From IMG/VR virus record IMGVR_UViG_3300037140_000126, positions 1 through 64,000 of that record: a stretch of DNA of 64,000 nucleotides. One strand, given 5' to 3'. This DNA comes from a virus. This document shows, piece after piece, positions 40,274 to 48,568 of the stretch. The notes beneath the pieces are model-generated. The model did not search any database and had not been told where the DNA came from. It was given only the letters and a program-made list of their open reading frames with translations. Each line of letters starts with the position of its first letter. Position 1 is the stretch's first letter. The translations under genes were made by a program, and so were the position numbers.

Positions 40274-40809
40274 TTGCGCCTCCTGCGCGACTCGCTCGCT
40301 TCTGCATTCGAAAGCTTCGTTTGTCTGCGTTCGATCCTTGACGCATACATGATACAGGATTCGTCTGGAGTCTTTTCATTGATGAGACTTCTTGCACGTC
40401 CCCGCAGCCCATCGAGCCCAAGCAAATGCAATCGTGCACGCTGCCTAAATTCAGAAACATTCTGGCCGTCCGGAAAGTCCCGCAAGATTGCCTGTTCGAG
40501 AATAACTTCTGATTTCGGCGATGTAAGCGAAGCGACTGTCACGCCGAGCAAACCTTTTTTCTTTTTCTTTCGCATGAACGGGCGGGAGCGCCAGAAGGCA
40601 AGCACTGTGCGGATCGTGTAGTCAAGCGTAACGTGGTGACGCTCGGCCCAAACTTGCAGAATGTCCAGCCGAATCCTATCGGTCGGTTTCAAGCGCAGCA
40701 CAAAGTCTGTTTTTATTTCTTCCCGCAGAACGCGCACAACAACCTTATAGACCTGCCGAGAAGTCTTGCGCATCTCCCGTAACTCTTGCTTTGCAAAAAG
40801 ATCATCCAT
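40249..40809 (-). CDS. Hypothetical basic protein
   Basis: 186 residues behind AAGGTGAGGTG, the first gene after the hairpin-rich region. Strongly basic with a lysine run (FMRKKKKKGLLGV) and arginine-rich end (ASESRRRRKWRGNPWL). Several helices resemble winged or ribbon DNA-binding folds (DRIRLDILQVWAERHHVTLD), not assignable. As the first gene beside the putative origin it could be an origin-binding protein; that is inference. Confidence 0.6.
   Translation of the reverse strand: MDDLFAKQELREMRKTSRQVYKVVVRVLREEIKTDFVLRLKPTDRIRLDILQVWAERHHVTLDYTIRTVLAFWRSRPFMRKKKKKGLLGVTVASLTSPKSEVILEQAILRDFPDGQNVSEFRQRARLHLLGLDGLRGRARSLINEKTPDESCIMYASRIERRQTKLSNAEASESRRRRKWRGNPWL
40348..40363 (-). promoter_or_regulatory. 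Recurring CGAATCCTGTATCATG element, site D
   Basis: Identical over 16 bases to site B although here it is inside a coding region (codons for DESCIM). It precedes the 72-residue gene at 40273. Confidence 0.5.
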
Positions 40810-40885
40810 CTCTCACACCTCACCTTTTCGAATTCGCTATATCTAACACCCTTATTAAGTAATCCATATTCCCCTACGCCTTTAC

Positions 40886-40957
40886 GCTAACCGCTATATC
40901 TTACCCCCTTACACTATAGGCCTTTGACCTTAAGGGGTATAGGTCTTTGGCGTTAGC
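40886..40957. repeat. Long imperfect inverted repeat
   Basis: GCTAACCGC at the left end faces GCGTTAGC at the right; inside, TACCCC faces GGGGTA. It is adjacent to the two-tier hairpin, so the two could form a double cruciform. Confidence 0.6.
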
Positions 40958-40958
40958 C

Positions 40959-41007
40959 GCATTACGTTACATCCCTTATGCCGGTAGGCATAAGGGATAA
41001 GTAATGC
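40959..41007. repeat. Two-tier perfect inverted repeat
   Basis: GCATTAC (40959-40965) pairs with GTAATGC (41001-41007), and ATCCCTTATGCC (40971-40982) pairs with GGCATAAGGGAT (40987-40998): 19 paired bases in all with a small internal loop. It can fold on either strand. Confidence 0.85.
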
Positions 41008-41076
41008 AGTACAACTACCCCTTACTATATTAAATACTAGTAGCGCTATAGTGCTATACGAAACTTGCTAGGTACT

Positions 41077-41092
41077 TTGATAGTCGTATCAA
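41077..41092. promoter_or_regulatory. 16-bp palindrome, possible operator or iteron
   Basis: TTGATA and TATCAA arranged around GTCG. The symmetric half-sites suit a dimeric DNA-binding protein. Located between the two helicase-flanked genes. Confidence 0.45.
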
Positions 41093-41195
41093 ATCCCCGT
41101 ATTAAAACGCACATTCCGACTAAGAAATGAGAACATTTAATACCGATCTATACGGATTAGCGTATTAAATGAGCTGCTCAATTTATGTGCAATTT

Positions 41196-42689
41196 TCATG
41201 GTTTCATCGAAAAACTCAATGATAGTTGCTTTATTTTTGGCTGTTTTTCACCAATAATTCTGCGTAGAAACCAATCTCCCTGCTTAAAAAGCTCTTTCGC
41301 ACCTCGATCAGAAGAGAACTTTTTGACAGGAATCCCCCTTTTCATCAGGGCCGAGCGACGGCTTTTCGATGCTTTTTCAAAGCGTCCACCTACATCCGAG
41401 ATGTCGAAGTGCAGCAAACCAAGTTTACCTTCGGAAAGCCTGATTCCACGACCAAATATCTGCACCGCCCTGTTCTTACTCTTCATTGCTCCGGCATCTA
41501 TGACTACATCTAGCTTTTTGATGTCTACACCTTTCTGAAAAACCTTGTTTGCGAGCAACAACTTGATCGTTCCTGCCTCAAACTTACGCTTCGCTAGAAG
41601 CCTGTCTTCGGCCTTTACATCCCCACAAACCACACGATGAGGAATGTCTTTCAGCATCTCAGAGAGCAACTGTAAATGCTTGATTCGTTCTACTAGAACA
41701 ATCGGAAATTTCCCCTGGTAAACAGCTTCCCTTACGAGGTCACAAATGAGTTCATTCCTAGAAGCATTGTAGACGATGTGATCGGAGTATTCCTGGGCAT
41801 ACTGTTTATTGGTGTAGACCTCAGTATCATAATCGTTTTCGGTCAGAACCTGAACCACAACACCCTGAGAAAGATGTCCTTCTTCTTGGCCTTGTGTCAA
41901 AGGATATTCATAGCAAACAGGACCAGCTAAAGCGTACGCTCTTACCCGAATATGTTGTTTTTGTAGTTCTAAGGTAGCCGTCAGCCCAAACACAACAGGT
42001 GGTGCAATTGCTTCTACAATAGCTACGTTCCTGCGGTTCAGGCAGACATGAATTTCATCTATAATATTCACCTGAAGTGATCGAACCCAATCTTCAAACT
42101 TCGGATCGTCCTGATGCAAATGTAAGGTCTGAGAAGTGGCCACAGTAATTCTTTTCGGTAGGAACTTGCTGTCTCCTACTTCACCGACTTCTTCATTCAG
42201 CACATCGGAGAGTTCCTTCTGAGCCTGCTTCAGGAGAGTTAGTTCGTCAACGATGAAACAACCGTTCCCCTTCAGGCGGCTGAAAAATTGGCCGGAAAGA
42301 TAGGTTTTGCCACTTCCGGTTGCTGAAAGTACGAGCCCTCCACCACAATTGTTTCCAGCTTCTATCATGCTTTCCACGCACTCATTCTGGTAGGCTCTAT
42401 CAGAGACAACGCCGTTAGGTTTGAACTGGACCTGAACCATATGGTTCTTAATGTCGAATTTCACGTTCAGGTCCCGCTCGATGTCTGCTTTCATGGCTAG
42501 AAACAACCCTGTAGGTACACGGTTTCTTTTCAACAGGGAAATCCAGCCATCCCAGTGGCCTGCTCGAAAGGCGGGCATGAACTGATAACCATTGGGGTGG
42601 AAATGGAAATATGGGAGCAAATCGTCGAGCGGGTAGGGTTTTACAAACTCAACGAAGCGGTTCGTCTGGACGATGGAGATTTTCTGCAT
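41196..42689 (-). CDS. UvsW-like SF2 DNA helicase
   Basis: 497 residues. N-terminal 90 residues contain the UvsW-like accessory domain with FRAGHWDGWISLLKRNRVPTG. Motif I LSATGSGKTY (122-129), motif II DEIH (211-214), motif III GLTATL, motif IV-V LVERIKHLQLL and KVFQKGVDI, and motif VI AVQIFGRGIRLSEGK. The order and length match T4 UvsW, which unwinds R-loops and branched DNA and controls the switch from origin-dependent to recombination-dependent replication. It lies right beside the putative origin. The recurring element (site E) is just upstream of its ATG. Confidence 0.88.
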   Translation of the reverse strand: MQKISIVQTNRFVEFVKPYPLDDLLPYFHFHPNGYQFMPAFRAGHWDGWISLLKRNRVPTGLFLAMKADIERDLNVKFDIKNHMVQVQFKPNGVVSDRAYQNECVESMIEAGNNCGGGLVLSATGSGKTYLSGQFFSRLKGNGCFIVDELTLLKQAQKELSDVLNEEVGEVGDSKFLPKRITVATSQTLHLHQDDPKFEDWVRSLQVNIIDEIHVCLNRRNVAIVEAIAPPVVFGLTATLELQKQHIRVRAYALAGPVCYEYPLTQGQEEGHLSQGVVVQVLTENDYDTEVYTNKQYAQEYSDHIVYNASRNELICDLVREAVYQGKFPIVLVERIKHLQLLSEMLKDIPHRVVCGDVKAEDRLLAKRKFEAGTIKLLLANKVFQKGVDIKKLDVVIDAGAMKSKNRAVQIFGRGIRLSEGKLGLLHFDISDVGGRFEKASKSRRSALMKRGIPVKKFSSDRGAKELFKQGDWFLRRIIGEKQPKIKQLSLSFSMKP

Positions 42690-42698
42690 GATGTAAAT

Positions 42699-42710
42699 AT
42701 AATACAGGAA
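42699..42710 (-). promoter_or_regulatory. Recurring TTCCTGTATTAT element, site E
   Basis: A diverged copy of the element in the 24-base gap between the tailspike and UvsW genes. TATTAT is a better -10 box than in the other copies; the ATG at 42689 is 10 bases downstream, so the leader would be only a few bases. Confidence 0.5.
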
Positions 42711-42713
42711 AAG

Positions 42714-45700
42714 CTAGTAGGAGTAGTCACAAATAACACTCGTCGTGGGGGCGGTCGTGAAGGTAATTACGGACCCAACTAAGGTGTATGCCATCGTACG
42801 CAATCCATTTTTATAAACCACTAGTGTTGAGGGAACAGGTGTATTGGCCAGAGTAAATACTGTATTCGTTCCATTTATCGTTCCACTAGGAACCTCATTC
42901 GTAGACTGATTGTAGAAACTTTGTGTCGCCCCACCACGGATTATCGTGACTGGATCGACCTCTGGATTGTCTACGGTCCAAGCTGTTCCGGGTGTGAAAT
43001 TCAACTCCGGTCCGGTGTCACCATTGGCGTAATTCTGCGCTATCGTCATACCTACAGAAGCAAGAAATGCACAAGCTGTAGTTCCTAGATCAATGATTCC
43101 GGAACCGGTATTGTTTAGTATCTGCCATCGTGAGATAAGTCCATGGTCCAGCCCTTCGAAGCCAACACCATCCATATAATTATTCAAAATCTGATTGTCC
43201 CAAGTTCGGTATCCCAACATAGTTTGGACGTTGCCATAGCCACCATTAATAAAGAAAGTTGGCGGTACGGCGGGATAGCTCGTATATGCGGGACCGACAT
43301 CTACCCACATGATTTGGGTGTTCATGTTCACAGTTATAACGTCGTCATCGGCGGCGACAAAGGAGGCAGCGAATTGAATGAAATCGCTAAGATACTGGCC
43401 GTTCAAACCTGGGAACCAATCGACGCCTTGTGTTAGGGCAGCGCCGTTTCTAAATGCGGTGACACTAGAGGACCCAGAGGCAAAGTTTTGATTGGCAAAG
43501 TTATTATCCCAATTTGGATCGCTCGCAGGCAATGAGAAGTAATCCCCTGAAGCACCACCGTTGCTCCTCTGACACCAAAACCCTACAAGAGTATTTGTTA
43601 CCGGCACGACTGCATCTAAAACATACGGCCACGGACCGGCCCCATAAGCGCCAAAACTGAAATCTGCGGACAGTGTGCCATCTGGGCTGCTCCAGTCTGG
43701 CTCTGTAGGCCCAGTCACACCTGTGTAATATGGATAATTCAGACCACCCAGTTGCACGCCTGGTGTCAATGACTGGCCTTTTGCCAAAGCTACCCAAATG
43801 TCATTTCCGGCCTGGTAGTTCGTAGGAGTTACGGTCCTACGGTTCACCGACGCCGGTATCCACATATTTGGGTCCCAAATCTGTCCTCTGTTATTCGAGT
43901 AAAGATTCCCATAGCGCTTTCCGCTGGAATTCAACTCACCCTGAAATGTCCAGTGATAAAGCATAGATATATCTGTTGCGTAGTGGAGCCCATAGGGAGG
44001 CATGCCTCCCTGACTAGCTTGGTTGTTGTTGATATTGATATTCGAGCATGCAAACTCGCCGATTGCGGAGTTGACATCCAAAAACTGGTTTTCTGCTACC
44101 GTCGCGTTTCGTAGAACATCGAGCGCTATACCAAAAAACTTGTAGTCCGCTTCCATTGCACTTTGCGTTGGATTTGATCCAGCAGTCTGCGCAGACATTG
44201 CGGTAAATGAAAAAACACCCGCCCACGATGCAGTATACCCTGTGCCAGTCCAGACCGGGGTGTATGTATTAGGTGAAGCTAAGTTTCCGTATGAACCCCC
44301 CTTGTATCCTGGGGTATTAAGATTATTAAATACTGGTGCCCCCACGCCAGAAGGGAACGGTGTATATATATCGAGGTCGTCCATCGTTGTAAACGTAACA
44401 ACCGGTTCAGCAACCGACGTGGTTATGGACGCCGTGCCCGTTGAGGTTCCAATGTTAGTGTCGATCTGATCTATGGAAGCACAATTGCGTGCAAATACGA
44501 ATTCGAAGATGCCACCACCCGCGTAACCTGTACCTGGACCAGCATAATTCGCTGTTAGAGTAAGTTCATAGCCCTCGGGGATGCCATCAGGCAACACCAA
44601 TGAGTATATCCAAAACCGATCCTGTTCGTGAGTAGGACCAAAAGGGAAAAAATTGACAGGTCCTCCTACAAGTTCTGCGGTGTGGCCCTGGTTATCGACC
44701 AGGGATACGGGCGCTTGTGGGACCCCGGGATGGCCGGAGCCTCCAATCCAATGGCTTGCACAAAGAAACATCAGTACATAAGGATGTGGGTCGGCGGTAA
44801 AGCCGCCGTAGGTAGAAAATGATCCGGTGCTCCAACCACCACCTGTAAAATAAGGAAGGAAATCGGCCACAGATATTTCTGGTTGAAGGGCTACAAAGAA
44901 TGGAGGTGTGCAATCTACGCCGTTCTGGGCAAACACGGACCCGCCGTAAGAGTGCTGTACCCGTGTGTTCAAGATAGAAATATTCTGACTATGCCCCCAG
45001 TAGATGCCTTGCGCGGAGTTGAAATTCTGCACGGTAATCGCGTCGATTTGCGATTGGTCACATTTGAGAAACCGGATGGCTCCGCCGCGCATTTCGTTAT
45101 CCCAACCCCCACTTTGGGCTATCGTAGAGTTAAGCCCTGCACCACAATCGAAAAAACCTTGTCCTGTCACGCGGATATTTGTATTGCGGGGACCTAATTC
45201 CCAAGATGCGATGGCTTGTACAAGTGAAGGCTGTGGCGACAACACTCCACCAGATGGTCCATAGGAACCGCCTGCAAATGCATTTGCATTTTCGAGAATC
45301 CATGCGGTGCTGACATTAAAACCACTAGAACTTCCCATAGAACAGTTTAGACTTGCCTTCTCTCTCAACACGGAGAGGTCGTAACCTAATATTAGGCCAC
45401 CGTCTACTTGCAGTGTAACCCCATCATTGATGGATAATGCGTACATTCCTATTTGATTGTCCGCTGGAAGGAACACAGGATTTTCAAAGGTTCTCGGATA
45501 AACCTTACAGATAACGCCCGAGGGGATGCAAACAATTGTGGGCCCGAATGTGCCACCAGCACCTGAAATTGCTGTATTGATTAAATTTCCAGTGATTCCT
45601 AGTGTCGCGTTTGTATTTACCAAACCAGCGGCTACTTGGGCAAGGTAGTTTTGATAGGCTTGATTTAGTGCAGCCTGAACCGCCGCTGTGTCATCGGCAA

Positions 45701-46382
45701 TGCCATTGCCAAGTGCCCCGAATGAGCGCACATCTATGCATTCGGGCAGTAACCCCCCAGACGCCCCAGTTGTAGGGGGTACGGGTGGCAGACCAACATC
45801 CAAGAACAACGGGTCCGAGTATTCATCCAGCAGGTTAAAGAATCTTGCAGCAAGCGTCTTGTGTAGTAGCTTGTCCGTGTTCTGATACGTGTACAGAAGT
45901 CCCGGATCGTTTGGAGAAAATGGCAAGTCGAGGTTCGCGTACTGATAGATCGGTGTCGCCAGCAAAACAGGCGACCCGGTAGCCGATACGTCTATCGGTA
46001 TGATGGTTAGCAATTGTTCAGGGCCTTGCACTGTTACGTTGCCGGGAATCCCACAAGGAAAACCGGGCACACTTGGCACAGGTGCCAAACTTGTGAAAAG
46101 CGTGCCGTCAGCGTAAATTTTTAAGTTCCAAAAATAACCTCCCGAAGATTCGAGTGTAATAAAGTTAGGCTGTGTTGGGTTAAACGTTTCCGGCGTAACG
46201 TCCGGTGCACCCAGTAAAGTAATTCCAAGCAACCACGTAGTTGTACCGGTATCCACATCATCTAGATAAAGTAGGGCTGGCGACTGCGGAGCCACGGGCA
46301 CAGGGTCAAGCGTTCCGTCATCGAACACACCAAGCTGCCATGTGTTGCTGCCCGAGTCATTCAGATAAATATAAGTTGGCAT
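42714..46382 (-). CDS. Tailspike with pectate-lyase-like beta-helix
   Basis: 1222 residues. N-terminus carries the shared virion repeat: IYLNDSGSNTWQLGVFDDGTL, LLYLDDVDTGTTTWLLGIT and ITLESSGGYFWNLKIYADGT (about 1-120). Near residue 215 the Pectate_lyase_3 entry motif CIDVRSFGALGNGIADDTAA appears, followed by a long right-handed beta-helix (SAQGIYWGHSQNISILNT; FEGLDHGLISRWQILNNTG). The end (EVPSGTINGTNTVFTLANTP then VVYKNGLRTMAYTLVGS) is the short C-terminal domain common on phage receptor-binding proteins. Probably binds and cuts host polysaccharide. No signal peptide, unlike its neighbours. The last structural gene before the replication block. Confidence 0.87.
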   Translation of the reverse strand: MPTYIYLNDSGSNTWQLGVFDDGTLDPVPVAPQSPALLYLDDVDTGTTTWLLGITLLGAPDVTPETFNPTQPNFITLESSGGYFWNLKIYADGTLFTSLAPVPSVPGFPCGIPGNVTVQGPEQLLTIIPIDVSATGSPVLLATPIYQYANLDLPFSPNDPGLLYTYQNTDKLLHKTLAARFFNLLDEYSDPLFLDVGLPPVPPTTGASGGLLPECIDVRSFGALGNGIADDTAAVQAALNQAYQNYLAQVAAGLVNTNATLGITGNLINTAISGAGGTFGPTIVCIPSGVICKVYPRTFENPVFLPADNQIGMYALSINDGVTLQVDGGLILGYDLSVLREKASLNCSMGSSSGFNVSTAWILENANAFAGGSYGPSGGVLSPQPSLVQAIASWELGPRNTNIRVTGQGFFDCGAGLNSTIAQSGGWDNEMRGGAIRFLKCDQSQIDAITVQNFNSAQGIYWGHSQNISILNTRVQHSYGGSVFAQNGVDCTPPFFVALQPEISVADFLPYFTGGGWSTGSFSTYGGFTADPHPYVLMFLCASHWIGGSGHPGVPQAPVSLVDNQGHTAELVGGPVNFFPFGPTHEQDRFWIYSLVLPDGIPEGYELTLTANYAGPGTGYAGGGIFEFVFARNCASIDQIDTNIGTSTGTASITTSVAEPVVTFTTMDDLDIYTPFPSGVGAPVFNNLNTPGYKGGSYGNLASPNTYTPVWTGTGYTASWAGVFSFTAMSAQTAGSNPTQSAMEADYKFFGIALDVLRNATVAENQFLDVNSAIGEFACSNININNNQASQGGMPPYGLHYATDISMLYHWTFQGELNSSGKRYGNLYSNNRGQIWDPNMWIPASVNRRTVTPTNYQAGNDIWVALAKGQSLTPGVQLGGLNYPYYTGVTGPTEPDWSSPDGTLSADFSFGAYGAGPWPYVLDAVVPVTNTLVGFWCQRSNGGASGDYFSLPASDPNWDNNFANQNFASGSSSVTAFRNGAALTQGVDWFPGLNGQYLSDFIQFAASFVAADDDVITVNMNTQIMWVDVGPAYTSYPAVPPTFFINGGYGNVQTMLGYRTWDNQILNNYMDGVGFEGLDHGLISRWQILNNTGSGIIDLGTTACAFLASVGMTIAQNYANGDTGPELNFTPGTAWTVDNPEVDPVTIIRGGATQSFYNQSTNEVPSGTINGTNTVFTLANTPVPSTLVVYKNGLRTMAYTLVGSVITFTTAPTTSVICDYSY

Positions 46383-46386
46383 CGTC

Positions 46387-47274
46387 CTATGGGATCACCG
46401 CACATGCCTCCGTCGAATAGCCACCCTCAGATGCGCTTGATACCGATGTCACGACATAACAATAAGTCTGTCCATTGCTCACTGCATTGTCTGTATACGC
46501 GAGGCCAGCAATAATAGGAGTGTTGAGTAAAGTGTAAGGTCCTCCGGATTGCGTACCTCGATATACGTTGTATCCCAAAACACCTGTGGAGCTAGACGCA
46601 ACCCACGTAAGCACAACTGAATGCACTACAGGGGCCGTTGTACCGGTGCCTACAAGTGAAACAAGCTGCGGACTGCCCGAAGCATTGTCGGCGATACTTA
46701 ACGTACCTGAGTAACTGGTCACTGCAACTGGAGTAAATGTAATTGTAATGTTACAGGTAGCGCCTGCATCGAGTGTCGAGCCACAAGTGCTCGACTTGGC
46801 AAAAGTCGCAGAACCGGTAAGCGTAATACTACTAAACGTCAATTGGGCATTGCCGGAATTAGCCACAACGATAGCCAGATTTCCACTCGTAGTGGTTTGC
46901 ACACTACCGAAGTTCAAAGGGTTCCGAATCGACCTAGAAGGTGTAGTCGTAACCACGGGTGCAGTGCTCCCGGATGGCCCGCAGTAAGTCCACGTTCCAG
47001 CCGTGCTTCCTATACAGACATAGAAACCAGCCACTCCGCCCGATCCGGGGAGTACAAGGTTGTAATTGCTAACCACCGGCGGCGCGGTCAAGATTGTAGA
47101 AGAGTTGCTATTCGTATCCAACAAAGCGATTCCTTGGTTAAATGTCTGCACCTGCTGAAAGTAGTTCGTCAGTTCAAGCCCGGCAGTTTCTCTCGCTTGT
47201 GAAACCGTATCACGTGCAACGATCAGCACCAGCATGGCTAAAAATAAAAGGAAACTTAGTATCTTATTTCTCAT
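46387..47274 (-). CDS. Secreted choice-of-anchor-D/FN3 protein, paralogue 3
   Basis: 295 residues; ATG 47274 overlaps the upstream TGA (ATGA). Signal peptide MRNKILSFLLFLAMLVLIVA. After it comes an N-terminal module shared with the next two genes (QQVQTFNQGIALL...YNLVLPGSGG, YVCIGSTAGTWTYC). A choice-of-anchor-D-like Ig domain follows (NFGSVQTTTSGNLAIVVANS, CGSTLDAGATCNITITFTP, SGSPQLVSLVGTGT). A fibronectin-III domain ends it (VVLTWVASSSTGVLGYNVYR...YCYVVTSVSS). The composition is that of an exported cell-surface adhesin and is rarely seen in virions. It may bind host or virion surfaces. Confidence 0.8.
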   Translation of the reverse strand: MRNKILSFLLFLAMLVLIVARDTVSQARETAGLELTNYFQQVQTFNQGIALLDTNSNSSTILTAPPVVSNYNLVLPGSGGVAGFYVCIGSTAGTWTYCGPSGSTAPVVTTTPSRSIRNPLNFGSVQTTTSGNLAIVVANSGNAQLTFSSITLTGSATFAKSSTCGSTLDAGATCNITITFTPVAVTSYSGTLSIADNASGSPQLVSLVGTGTTAPVVHSVVLTWVASSSTGVLGYNVYRGTQSGGPYTLLNTPIIAGLAYTDNAVSNGQTYCYVVTSVSSASEGGYSTEACAVIP

Positions 47275-47933
47275 ATTCCTGTTCCCGACAGCGATACGGT
47301 TTGGGGGCTTCCTGTCACATTATCCGCAATGCTAAGCGTGGCACTGCGGCTGCCTGTACTCCCCGGAGTGAAAGTCACCCATAAGCTGCAAGTTGCACCA
47401 CCATCCAAGGAACCGGAATTTACGCAGGTGCTTGCTGGCGTAGTGGCCACCGTAAAGTCAGCACTGTTGGTTCCGCTGAATGTAAACGCCGTACCTGAAA
47501 ACGTAAATTGTGCATTGCCGGTATTTGTGATAAGAAAACCACCTGTTTTGGCAGAACCAACATAAGTATTAAAACCATAATCCATACTGGCAGGTGTGAT
47601 GCTTGCCAGTGGTGCGCCACTACCACTCGCTGGACAATGTGCAAGGGGCATAAGTGTGCCCAGCACAGAACCTACACAGATATAATATCCAGTCTGCCCT
47701 GCACTGCTTGGCAGCACGAGAGTATAATTGTTTATATTTGTCGGTGCTGTTAGCGTGATGACACCACTAGACGATCCAGCAAGAGCTAACCCCTGCTGAA
47801 AGGTTTGTGATGGCACAAATCCGTTAGCAGCATCGAGATAAGCGACGGTTACAGTACGCTGTTGTGAATGTGAAACGCACACGAGCAAGAGCATGCACAA
47901 AAGAACCGCTATTCCTAACCTAAGTATCCACAT
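47271..47933 (-). CDS. Secreted choice-of-anchor-D protein, paralogue 2
   Basis: 220 residues: signal peptide MWILRLGIAVLLCMLLLVCV..., shared N-terminal module (SQTFQQGLALAGSSSGVITL, YTLVLPSSAGQTGYYICIGS-like), then an anchor-D Ig domain ending SGSPQTVSLSGTGI. It lacks the FN3 domain of paralogue 3. Starts 4 bases after the stop of paralogue 1. The CxxxGSxDGGATCSLWVTFTP pattern is very close to domains repeated in Acidobacteriota secretome proteins. Exported; function unknown. Confidence 0.8.
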   Translation of the reverse strand: MWILRLGIAVLLCMLLLVCVSHSQQRTVTVAYLDAANGFVPSQTFQQGLALAGSSSGVITLTAPTNINNYTLVLPSSAGQTGYYICVGSVLGTLMPLAHCPASGSGAPLASITPASMDYGFNTYVGSAKTGGFLITNTGNAQFTFSGTAFTFSGTNSADFTVATTPASTCVNSGSLDGGATCSLWVTFTPGSTGSRSATLSIADNVTGSPQTVSLSGTGI

Positions 47934-47937
47934 TGTT

Positions 47938-48567
47938 TTATGTCCCCGTCCCGCTGAGTGTTACTAACTGCGGACTGCCCGTGGCGCTGTCGCTGATATT
48001 CAATGTCGCAGACTTTGCACCTGTGCTCGTAGGGCTAAATGTTACGGCGATTACGCATGCCCAACCTGCATCCAGAGTTGAACTGCAATTGTTGGTCTGT
48101 GAAAACATCGAAGCGTTTGTGCCTGTAAACGTAAGAGCGGGCGACCCTGTAAAGTTCAGCAATGCTGTTCCTGTATTTCCAACCAATATAGTTTGGGCAC
48201 TGGATGAAGTTCCGTGAACAACTGACCCAAAACTCAATGATGTAGGTGACCGATTGACGGTTGCCGTGCCCGATCCCGCACCGGGTGGTATACAATAGGC
48301 CAAATGGCCGGCAACACTTCCGATGCATAATGCATATCCCGGACTCCCTGCTAGACCGGGCAGGGTAAAGGTTTCACCTAGTGAAATAGCCGGAACCGCT
48401 ACATGTACGACACCTGTAGTTCCCGGCAGATTGACACCGCCAGCAAACGAGTTGACTTGCGCAAATGTGTTCGCCAGATTGACAAGTGCAACTATGCGTG
48501 TCTGTGCCTTTGTCCAAATGCCTGCACTAAGTAAGATAAACAATATGATTAAGCTTGAGCGCTTCAT
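47938..48567 (-). CDS. Secreted choice-of-anchor-D protein, paralogue 1
   Basis: About 209 residues from ATG 48567 (MKRSSLIILFILLSAGIW, GGAG ribosome site inside the end of the tail gene); a longer frame begins inside that gene and was rejected. Same architecture as paralogue 2: signal peptide, shared module (NTFAQVNSFAGGVNLPGTTG; YALCIGSVAGHLAYC), anchor-D domain (LSFGSVVHGTSSSAQTILVG; SGSPQLVTLSGTGT-like end). First of three tandem copies between the tip protein and the tailspike. Confidence 0.8.
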   Translation of the reverse strand: MKRSSLIILFILLSAGIWTKAQTRIVALVNLANTFAQVNSFAGGVNLPGTTGVVHVAVPAISLGETFTLPGLAGSPGYALCIGSVAGHLAYCIPPGAGSGTATVNRSPTSLSFGSVVHGTSSSAQTILVGNTGTALLNFTGSPALTFTGTNASMFSQTNNCSSTLDAGWACVIAVTFSPTSTGAKSATLNISDSATGSPQLVTLSGTGT

Positions 48568-48568
48568 G

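Larger units (their letters stand above)
40810..41195. other. Hairpin-rich noncoding region, putative replication origin
   Basis: The largest gene-free stretch of the window, 386 bases, AT-rich. It holds: a two-tier hairpin at 40959-41007 (outer GCATTAC/GTAATGC, inner perfect 12-bp stem ATCCCTTATGCC/GGCATAAGGGAT with a GGTA loop); a larger stem-loop at 40886-40957 (GCTAAC/GTTAGC outside, TACCCC/GGGGTA inside); the palindrome TTGATAGTCGTATCAA (41077-41092); six CCCTTA-type repeats; and four (G/A)TATTAAA repeats in both orientations (about 41023, 41098, 41140, 41163). This density of iterons and cruciforms beside two helicase genes fits a phage origin. It may also terminate or regulate the helicase transcript. 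Confidence 0.55.
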
